This document shows, piece by piece, positions 55,139 through 64,000 of a DNA stretch of 64,000 nucleotides (position 1 is the stretch's first letter; each line of letters begins with the position of its first letter). The notes beneath the pieces were generated by a model. The model was not told where the DNA came from, searched no databases, and worked only from the letters and a program-made list of their open reading frames with translations. The stretch is from Lithospermum erythrorhizon. Lineage: Eukaryota; Streptophyta; Magnoliopsida; Boraginales; Boraginaceae. The position numbers and the translations under genes were made by a program. The stretch covers positions 186,001 to 250,000 of the forward strand of contig JADFUC010000750.1 of the NCBI GenBank assembly GCA_019722365.1, written 5' to 3'.

Positions 55139-58100
55139 ATGCTGAAGCTTAGTTGGAAATCATGGTCGAGGAAGGTGGTGAATGATAGCTTTCCGGGGGC
55201 GGAGGCGGTGGTGGGCAGTGATGAAATGGTGAGGAAGAGGTGTTGGGAGAATATGCCAGCAGAGTTGTTGAGGGATATATGTAAGAGAGTAGAAGAGGAT
55301 GAAAACAGATGGCCAATGAGGAAAAATGTAGTTTCTTGTGCTGGTGTATGTAGAAGTTGGAGAGAAGCTATGAAGGATGTTGTTTTGACTCTTGAGGTTT
55401 CTGGGAAACTCACTTTTCCTGTATCAGTTAAACAGGTGACCATCATTTTTTTCATTTGTTCTTAAAAAAAGTTTTCTTTTTATGTCAAAGATTTTATATT
55501 ATAATTTTTTTGATTGATTCTTGAAATTTGTTAATTTGTTTTCGAACTTATAACATTCTTGTTTCAAGAGTTATACTATATGGAGTATTGAACTATAGGA
55601 AAAGTAATCTATATTCACAATTTGTTGATTAAAGCAATTAGTTATATTGGTTTTTTTAAAGAGCAGGAATGATAAAGCTTATATAAGGTGATTGAATAGA
55701 ATCAATAGATAAGTGGGGTTCTAGATAATTGCTATGTGTTGTTTGCCTTGTTGGTTGGTGTCAGTGGTGTTAAGCTGACTTTAATACCAATTAGTTCTCT
55801 TGTCCCATTCGGTATGTTTTTGGCTTAGGAAGCAAAATAAAAATCTTATGCTTGTATTGTTTTTTTATCATTTAGCATTTAACTCTTGATTTGGAACTTT
55901 CAAGTCAAGAGTTTTGAAGTTTTTAAGGGCAAGTGGCTAGAACAAAAAATGTAATGTAGATATTTCTGGTCTCAGCCACTCTCAGGGCACAAAAGTAATA
56001 TGTTACCAAAACATAAGTTAAGCTTATTAGTTGGTGACAGTCATGACTCAATCTTCAGATTGTGCTTATTCTTGTAATTATGATCTAGTTCTCATATCTT
56101 TAGATCACCTCCAATGGAGGTTATTTGGAGGGATATTTAGCTTCAATGGGAGATATTTTATAGGACAATTTTTTTGCCCATTTTCACAAAATTATTCAAT
56201 AATTTCAAATTTTTCTCGACAAAAAAATGGAGAGTGGGGCCGGAATTACCCATGGAAACAAAGGAATGTAAAAAAGAGGATAAGACTGACCTTTACTAGG
56301 CCAATAGGAAAACGCCACGTCGCCCTTAACATTGAATTTCATTTTTAAGCACGGGAAGGGATGATCTCATTGGGCAAATATGGGATTGTATTTTACTTTC
56401 TTACATTATTTGGGTCAGTTTAGAATTATTTTTAATTTTTTTTTTTAAATTTACCAATATTTTTTATTGTCTATAAATGTAGATTGTGGATTGCATGATG
56501 CACAAAAAAAAAAAAATCTTATTTCCTCACTTTCTCTTCATTTCCTCAAGTACTTTTGCTAATTTATTCTCTCATTTCATGGATCCAAATTAAAATTAAA
56601 ATTATCCTTCAAATTTTGTATTTCCTAATCAACCACCTCAAAACCCCAACATTCAAAACCCAGAAAATCCGCAAAATATGGGAACGATGCCCAATTTACA
56701 AACACAGTTTATGATGCCACCAAATCAAAATCAATTTATGATGCTACCTAATCCTACTTTTGGTATGAAATATCCCTATCATTATAAATATATGCAGTAT
56801 AGACAACAATTTGGTGGAAATAATTATGTTGGGTATCAAAACATGTAAAATCAAAGTTTCCAACCATCACCAGAACAATTAACTCCCGCTTCAAAAAGAG
56901 GGATCTACGTAAATTCCGTAGTTTCCGAACAAATATCTCTAGGAAAGATGATGATAACACTCCAACCACCAACCACAAAACAAACTCAAATATGAAATTT
57001 AGGTACCCCAGCAAAAACAAAATTCTTTTATCTAGTTATTTTCACTTCAAGAATGATAGAATCGGGTAGGACAAAAAGAAAGACACTTTTTGAAAAAAAA
57101 TTACGGACTATATGAAATCCACAATTCAACAACTAGTCCTGAGGAAGACCAAACACAATGCTCCAAGTCATTATCGTGATATTAACAAAAGACTTTGTGT
57201 TTGGATAGGTGTATGTCAGTAAAGACAATGTCGAGGGTCAAGTGGTTGGTCCGATGACGACTACATATCAAGAGCTGAAGAGTTGTTCATTGAGAAAACT
57301 AAGAAGAGGTTTACCTTAATTGAAGAGTGGAAGTTGGTTCGTAATCAACCAAAATATATGATTGGATCTGGTGCATCTGGAAGTAGTGGCTCTAAAAGGA
57401 AAAAGTAGCAGTGATGGTAATGATATTTATCTCCATTCCCTGCTTCTTGTACGCCTGCATGGAAGCGGAAGCAACAAAAAGAAGTGGTAAGACATTTGGA
57501 TTCAAATCATGTCATGAAGCCGGATGTCTTTTTGGCGATAAGTAATTAAGATGGACATGCTAATATCACAATTTTAGACAAAATAGAGAGCGTGAAATTT
57601 CAAAGATTGGAAATATTGGCCTCAACAAACAAAGAACAAGCTCGTGACAGAAGAGGAGTTGTGGTGTAAATCCTTATGCCAAAATGATAATCGGGATGAA
57701 ATGGAAGAAAAGATGTTTAACATGCTCACAAGTGAATTGTTTGATCATTAGTTTTATGTTTGAGAGTGTTTAATTAGTACTTTCTATTTGGATGTAATGT
57801 TCTGACTTATCAATGACAAGACCATACCCTACAGACAAATGACAAGACCATACCTCATGTATAATGATTTAACCACACCCATATATTCATTTAATTTGGT
57901 ATATTAGATTTGAACTGGCCAATAATTATAACGCCCATAATTTATCTAACCTTATCTTTAATTAAATTTGGTTGTTGAATGTTTGAAATCCGACAATCTT
58001 ACACTATAAATATCACAAATCGAATACAAGTTATATCTCAACTTTATCCATACAGATTCTCAAATATTTAGTTCTCTTCATGAGTATGGATCCACCACCT

Positions 58101-61100
58101 TTCGAGTTCAATATTAAACAGTTCCAACAACAATATGAGTTGGAAGAGTCTTTACTTGAACAACAATCACTTTTACTTCGAGAATGGCAAGCTTCAAGTA
58201 ATCGAACACATAGGAGGAAATACATAGATAGGGATCACGCGGCTGCACATAAGAGGCTTGTGGAAGACTACTTTGCAGAAACACCAACCTACACAGATCC
58301 ACAATTTCGTCGAAGATACCGGATGCGAAGGCCACTATTTCTTCGTATTGTAGAGTCTCTTTCTACCCATGACATCTACTTCACTCAACGGCGCAGCAAT
58401 TCTGGCAAACTTGGTCTATCCCCTCTTCAAAAGTGTACTGCAGCCATACGCATGTTAGCCTATGGAGTAGCTGCGGATGCTTGTGATGAGTACGTGAAAA
58501 TTGGAGAAAGTAATTGTACTTGAGTGTCTCGAAAAATTTCAGACGGCCTCGAAGGATCATAGTCATTTGAGACCACTTATTTGCGAAGGCCTAACGAGAC
58601 TGACCGAGAGACCCTACAAGTTGGTCAACAACGTGGTTTTCCTCGAATGATTGGGAGTATTGACCTATGCATGACAAAGGGAAATTATCCCAAAAGCTTG
58701 GCATGGCGCTACTAGTGGACATAAGGGCACTTCAACAGTAATCCTTGAAGCGGTTGCATCATATGACCTATGGATATGACATGCTTTTTTTTTCTAAGTT
58801 ACCAGCTTACATTAAACGATATCAATGTGTTAGATAGGTCCTGGTATTCGATTTATACTGAGACAAGGGAATTCCACAGAACTACACCCAGAAATACCTA
58901 ATTACAACTTGACATACTATCTCGCCGATGGAATCTATCCCAAATGGCCTGTGTTTGTCCAATCAATTCACTTTCCCCAAGGTGAGAAAGCTAAATTGTT
59001 CGTAGCACTCCAAGAATCTTGTCGAAAAGACGTGGAACGTGCATTTGGAGTTCTCCAAGCACGTTTTAGTATCATTCGACAACCAGCAAGATTGTGGGAT
59101 TTGAACGTCTTATAAAAAATTATGAGGGCGTGCATTATATTACATAATATGATTGTTGAGGATGAACGAGATACGTACAGAAGTTGGGAAAATCCCAACT
59201 CCGAACCATCAGGCACTGCTGGCCCAAGCTCATCATTTCAAAGGCCAAATCAAGTGCTACTAGAGTTTGAAGTGCATGAGACATTCATACTAGATTTGAA
59301 ATTCGTGATAGGGCCAAACATATCCAGTTGAAAGAAGATCTGTCGAGCACATTTGGAAAAAGTTTGGAGCCAATCAAAATTAGATTTCAAATTGTTTGTT
59401 TACTTTTAAAAATGTTTCACTGTGTTCAATTTTGTGTTTTCCAAATAAATTGTGTAAGTTTGCTTTGTCTTTTTAAATAATATCATGTATTGTTGTGATT
59501 TTAAGACTATAATCATTTGTTTTACAATTATAACTACAAAAAATTAAATTTAATTATTTTCATGTTAAAAATAAAAATAAAATGATTATTATTATTATTT
59601 GAAAATATAATTATAATTGTAAAATCATAATAAAATATAATAAGAGAGAATGAATATATGGTGGGGTATATGTTAATTGAGATGTGGAGGGAATAGAAAA
59701 TTAAACATCTTTTTCAAATATTTGGTATTGAGAGTGTAAAAATTATGAGGATATTTGATGATAGAAAGATGAATAAATTAATGTAGACAAATATTTAGCG
59801 ATTTAAATACTTTTAGACGGTATTAGGGTTATTATATGCAAAGATTTTAATAGTGATCCCCAGTTAAATTATTTTAATGCCTTCAAGGATAATGGAACCT
59901 ATCTCCAGTTGGAGACATTAAAATTCATTTTTTTAGTTAAATTAATAAGATGTTAAAATATAGGAAACATATGAGAAGTCTCCCTGATTTTAAGTCTTGT
60001 GTATTTCTCTATGACTTAATGATGATATATAATCCTCTGTCAAATAATGCTTTCTTTGTCTTTTGTTATGTAATTTATTTACATTTTCATGTGTGCTAAC
60101 AAGTAACAAGTTCTTATGTCAATTTACAGCCTGGTCCACGGAATGCTCATGTCCAATGTTATATAAAGCGGAACAGCTCAACTCAGACATTTCATCTTTA
60201 CCTCAATTTGAGTCTAGGTAGTATAATCAGCCTCTAATTGCAGTTGCAACTTCATTTATTTTTTGTTGCATGTTTTCTGGAATAATGTAAATGTATATCT
60301 TGAGTACTCTTTATCTCTGTGGCAGCGTTGGCTGACAATGGGAAGTTTCTTCTTGCTGCGCGGAGGTTTAGGCGACCAACCTGCACAGACTACATAATCT
60401 CCCTACATTCTAATGATATATTCAAAGGAAATAGTTGTTATGTAGGGAAGTTGAGGTGCATCTCGAATTAATGTTCTGTTGCAAATTGTTTATCCTCGGT
60501 CGATGGCCTAGGCTCTTATCATCTTTGTGTTTTCTTTCTTTCCTCTATATTCTTTTTGATAGGTCAAATTTCCTTGGTACCAAATTTGATGTATTTGATG
60601 CTAAGCCTCCTCATGTTGAAGCTAAAACAGTTAAAAGTCGCTCCATTAGGCTTCCTGGATCCAATCGAATTTCTCCAAGAGTTCCTTGTGCCAACTATCC
60701 AGTTGCACATGTTTCATACGATTTAAATATGCTGACAACCAGGTCAGTGTAGAACTAAGATCGTATTTTACTTCAGAATGCAGATATCCTTTGGTCCTGA
60801 GAATTTACTTGGTTATTTAAATTTCTGTCATGATGCACAAATATATTATCCGAACAGCCCCGTGTTACCACAGGGTAAGACTGTGTACTATTCAACCTCC
60901 CCTAACCCTCTTTAGGGGGAAGCCTCTTTAGAGGCATTGGTGTTGATGCACCAAAATATTATCGTTCATGTCACTGCAGAAGAAGAGTGGGAGACAGAGG
61001 GGTGTGTGTTAACTGGGCATGTCTTAGAACATCAAACAATTTTTTATTTTTTAGTCTCATGTTTATTGTGGGCTCTAATTAAAAGGAGAAAGTTCCTAGA

Positions 61101-61583
61101 TTGATCATTTATATTGCTTCCAGGGGTCCAAGAAAAATGAACTGTGTTCTGGATTCCATCCCAGTTTCTGCAATACAACAAGGTGCTGTAGCGCCCACAC
61201 AGATGGATTATATCGATTCCTTACAATCGATGCCCTTCTCCCGCGCTATGTCAACAAAATCGAACAAAACCTTCAGAGTTTCAGATACCAACCATGGCGA
61301 AAAATCACTAATTTTGAAAAACAAGGTTCCAAGGTGGCATCAGCAGCTCCAATGTTGGTGCTTGAATTTCCACGGCCGTGTAACCGTTGCTTCAGTAAAG
61401 AACTTTCAGTTGGTAGCTTCTCTGGGGACTGGTGAGAGTGGAGCTGAGTATGAGAAAATCATCCTTCAGTTTGGCAAAGTAGGGAAGGATGTATTCACAA
61501 TGGACTATTCTTATCCTTTATCTGCTTTTCAGGCATTTGCAATCTGTCTTAGCAGCTTTGACACCAAAATTGCATGTGAATGA
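55139..61583 (+). CDS. TULP: Tubby-like F-box protein
   Basis: TULPs combine an F-box, which links to SKP1 in SCF ubiquitin ligases, with a Tubby domain that binds plasma-membrane phosphoinositides; plant members act in stress and ABA responses. Five exons: 55139-55435, 60130-60217, 60326-60455, 60563-60742 and 61124-61583. Phases agree; 1,155 bases, 384 aa. The F-box region reads [20 protein letters not shown] and [15 protein letters not shown]. The Tubby domain starts [14 protein letters not shown] and shows [64 protein letters not shown] and the signature [15 protein letters not shown] at the C-terminus. The N-terminus is shorter than in many TULPs. Intron 1 is 4.7 kb because it contains a Harbinger transposon in the same orientation. 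The splice sites around it are intact, so the gene is probably functional. Confidence 0.94.
56580..57410 (+). pseudogene. Harbinger ORF1 (Myb/trihelix, NAM-associated type), decayed
   Basis: An Asn/Gln/Pro-rich beginning (from about 56,580) is followed by fragments in several frames, including [35 protein letters not shown] and [14 protein letters not shown] near 57,400. This order, ending in a Ser/Gly then Lys/Arg stretch, is that of NAM-associated C-terminal domain proteins encoded by plant Harbinger elements, which help DNA binding by the transposase. Stops and frame changes make it non-functional. Confidence 0.65.
58080..59335 (+). pseudogene. Harbinger DDE transposase (ALP1/HARBI1-like), decayed
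   Basis: The N-terminal part is open from 58,080 to 58,523 and contains [32 protein letters not shown] and [20 protein letters not shown]. After a stop the homology resumes in other frames: [10 protein letters not shown] (first catalytic Asp), [22 protein letters not shown] near 58,820 (second Asp), then open again at 58,909-59,115 with [20 protein letters not shown] and [15 protein letters not shown] (catalytic Glu) and [20 protein letters not shown] after another stop. The three acidic residues survive but the frame is broken at several points, so no active transposase is made. Confidence 0.85.
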
Positions 61584-61960
61584 AAATGTAAGATCAAGAT
61601 CCTAGTTTATTCAAATGGATATACATAACTAATCATACACCAAAGAATATGCCTAGCATTGTGAAATATGTTAATACTTTCATTTCAATTTAACCGGAAG
61701 GTTTAATATGTTTGTGTCCATGAAGTAGTACATGAGATTCCTATGTCAGAAAATTTCTTGAACTATGTACAACATGAAAAATTCACCAAAATGCATTAGC
61801 TGTAAGCTGCTAAAAACAAAACCATTTTGCAGATGATAAGCCTGTCCAAATTTCTTGAATTCAATCCTAACTAGCCTCATCTTTTCATGAAGCTAATGCA
61901 TACCAGAAAACTAGTGAAACAACTTAATCTTGTAACTCAATTGAAGTTTCTGTGTCCAAC
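61584..61960. other. short spacer between convergent genes
   Basis: The 3' ends of the Tubby-like gene and the RLCK gene face each other across about 380 bases. No other feature was seen. Confidence 0.6.
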
Positions 61961-64000
61961 TCAACTATCCAAATCCAATGATTTTACACGTTTATTATTG
62001 GTTTCAAGATTGGATGATCTTTTGAGAATAGGAGGCCTTCTCTGAAACTTTCCCTTGCTCTGCAAAATGCCTTCTTCGCCTTGTAACATAGTTGCCACCT
62101 GTTAAGATATGTAATATTATTAGGCATACATCACAATAATATCGATGATCGTATTATCCTAGGATGTCAAATTGGGTACAGTATTCATAAATAAGAACTG
62201 TCAAGCCAATACTCGCCTTGCTCATTTGAGGCCTTTCACTTGGCATTTGATGTATGCATAACGCAGCAACCATGATCATGCGGTTTAGTTGTTCTGGATC
62301 ATAGCTATTGGCAAGGGATGGATCGATTAGCTTCTCTATATCTTTGTTGATCAACAATGGTTTAGCCTGCAAGAAAGATATTAGTTCCCAAAATACCTCT
62401 ACTGTAAATAAGCAATCTTGAAATGTAATGAAATTATTGAACAGAATCTCCAATTGGTATATGTCAACTTACCCACATTACAACACTATTATGGGACTCA
62501 TCGATAGCTGGACGCCCTGAAATAATCTCTAATAATACCACTCCATAGGAATAAACATCAGTTTTCTCATCCACAATACCATGCAAGAAATACTCAGGAG
62601 GAAGATACCTGAATAGAATATATAACAAGGCGAAATCAAGAATGTTAGCAACAAAATTAAACGCAAACTGTAATTAATTATAATTATTAACAAAACTCAC
62701 CCAAAAGTGCCTTCGTATTGAGTCACAGTGAGATGAGTCCACTGTTCAGGGAGCCATTTCGCTAGCCCAAAATCACATATCTACTCAAGCATTGAAAATA
62801 TTCATGAATAATTATGACAGAACTTATGGCATCCATATTAATATGCATGATCAATAAGATACCTGAGCCTCAAAATTTTCAGTTAGCAAAATATTTGCAG
62901 ATTTGATATCTCGATGAATGATTCTTCTTTGACAACCTTCATGAAGATACGCTATTCCAAAGGCAGCACCAAGTGCTATTTTATACCTACAACTCCAGGA
63001 TAGTTTCTCCTGTCCTGAAAATTAGAAAGATTGCAAAATCAGCACTTTTGCTTGCAATTTTCGTCCACTCTTTTACACCATAGAGCACTTGAATGACTAA
63101 GTTTCCTACCCGACCAATCGACCATAGTGTTCATGTAGCTCTACCTAACTGAATAAGCTTAGATAACACTGAATCGCTATCTTAACTACCATAGACTTGC
63201 TTAGATAATGCTGATAGGCACATCTCTAAGGCGTTGTATGAGATGTTTTCTGCAGTAATATTCCACCAAACTAGAATATTTGAGTTCGGAAGGTTGAAAT
63301 ACCTTTCAACATAGTCTCCAAGCTCCCATAAGGAGATAAAGGTAGAACAAGATGCATTCCATCTTCAACACCATACCCGATAACATTCGCTACATTTGGA
63401 TGGTTCACATGAACTAGAATTCCCAACTCTGATAAGTAATCTGATGTCGTCTCCTCCTGCGATCCTCTCAACTTCTTAACAGCAACCAACTGGCCCTGAT
63501 CAAGAGTCCCTTTGTAAATGGTAGAGTAACCTCCTTCCCCTATTAAATTCTCTATTTCAATATGAAACATCAATGTCAGTAAATTATCATCATCTTGGAA
63601 CAAATTTGGTCTCTATAAGTATGACCGAGTTACAATTAGTTCCGTCTAAAAGCGTAATCTGAATAGTTAACATTCTGTCCATTTGGGGACCAAATTGTAA
63701 CAACGTGTATACTATCATGGACTAAAAATGCAGCCCTGCCACTAACTAGGACCAAACCGTAACTCCGTCATACTTACTAGGATCAAATTGGTAATTAACT
63801 GAGGGTTGAATTCTTATCTAAAACTACCATACCTTCACTAAAATTATCAGTTGCCTCCTTAAGTTCAGAGAGGGTGAAATTCTTCCATGTTGACTCAAAA
63901 CAATAAAAGATGTCAGACTCTGGTCCACCTTGAGTAGGAATATTTGGCATACTTTTTCTTTCATCTCTAGTACTCCTTCTTGAATGCTTCTTGATAAAAG
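61961..64000 (-). CDS. receptor-like cytosolic kinase, RLCK-VI (RBK1/2-like), 5' end outside window
   Basis: A Ser/Thr kinase without receptor domain; class VI members bind and are activated by ROP GTPases. Exons seen: 64000-63833 (partial), 63551-63303, 63014-62863, 62780-62701, 62608-62473, 62366-62217 and 62098-61961. Features in order: [19 protein letters not shown], the glycine loop [17 protein letters not shown] (ATP Lys), [18 protein letters not shown], the catalytic loop [78 protein letters not shown], then a basic tail ending [12 protein letters not shown]. The APE motif reads PPE. The intron after exon 62366-62217 starts with GC (AAG|GCGAGT). Phases agree in the visible part; the N-terminus lies beyond 64,000. 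Confidence 0.92.

Larger units (their letters stand above)
56103..59917 (+). mobile_element. PIF/Harbinger transposon, non-autonomous by mutation
   Basis: A 3.8 kb element flanked by TTA on both sides (56,100-56,102 and 59,918-59,920), the usual PIF/Harbinger target duplication. Ends are imperfect inverted repeats: CACCTCCAATGGAG on the left and TGTCTCCAACTGGAG on the right (opposite strand). Inside are decayed copies of both genes expected for this superfamily, an ORF1 with a NAM-associated/Myb-like C-terminus and a DDE transposase, both in plus orientation. It lies wholly in intron 1 of the Tubby-like gene. Confidence 0.85.

Noticed and set aside
56031..56348. A 105-codon frame spanning the left end of the Harbinger element.
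   Set aside because: It crosses the insertion boundary at 56,103 and is therefore a chance frame.

Overview
This is nuclear DNA of a flowering plant, almost certainly a eudicot. It is AT-rich, its genes are split by many GT-AG introns, and nearly every recognisable protein is a plant family: a THO6/DWA1-type WD40 protein, a plant CK1-like kinase, augmin subunit 1, a bifunctional dehydroquinate dehydratase/shikimate dehydrogenase, a plastid acyl carrier protein, a vacuolar NHX antiporter, a Tubby-like F-box protein and an RLCK-VI kinase. I cannot fix the species. No prokaryotic operon, CRISPR array, rRNA or tRNA gene was seen.

Layout: 1-2,984 holds no gene I can support. A decayed Mutator-like element with an OTU domain fills about 2,985-5,475. 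THO6 (+) spans 5,599-10,658, followed by a broken DUF3511 gene at 11,591-11,927 (+). Two intact minus-strand genes follow: a casein kinase 1-like gene (14,102-18,054) and AUG1 (19,312-21,704). Then come two damaged genes: a RINGv/MARCH-type membrane protein gene (25,111-27,638, +) and a tapetal-type bHLH gene (28,461-30,270, -). A large foldback element carrying DUF1985 coding sequence in both arms occupies about 32,640-36,345. Three intact minus-strand genes follow: DHD/SHD (36,898-41,078), plastid ACP (42,222-44,194) and NHX (45,483-50,072). After about 5 kb without a gene comes a Tubby-like F-box gene (55,139-61,583, +), whose first intron is enlarged by a 3.8 kb PIF/Harbinger transposon. 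The window ends inside a minus-strand RLCK-VI kinase gene.

For every gene called intact I joined the exons by hand. Splice phases agree and the coding lengths divide by three (THO6 367 aa, CKL 467, AUG1 304, DHD/SHD 514, ACP 136, NHX 541, TULP 384). The same procedure fails in the DUF3511, RINGv and bHLH loci, which need frame changes or pass stops. I read these as decaying genes, perhaps one copy of a duplicated segment, but base-level assembly error in short homopolymers is a live alternative for some of the lesions.

The genes do not form one pathway: they serve mRNA export, microtubule nucleation, aromatic amino acid precursors, fatty acid synthesis, vacuolar ion exchange and signalling. 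I found no convincing previously undescribed system. The most notable structures are the DUF1985 foldback element (a likely source of double-stranded RNA), the Harbinger insertion in a TULP intron, the apparently cytosolic DHD/SHD, and the cluster of broken genes.
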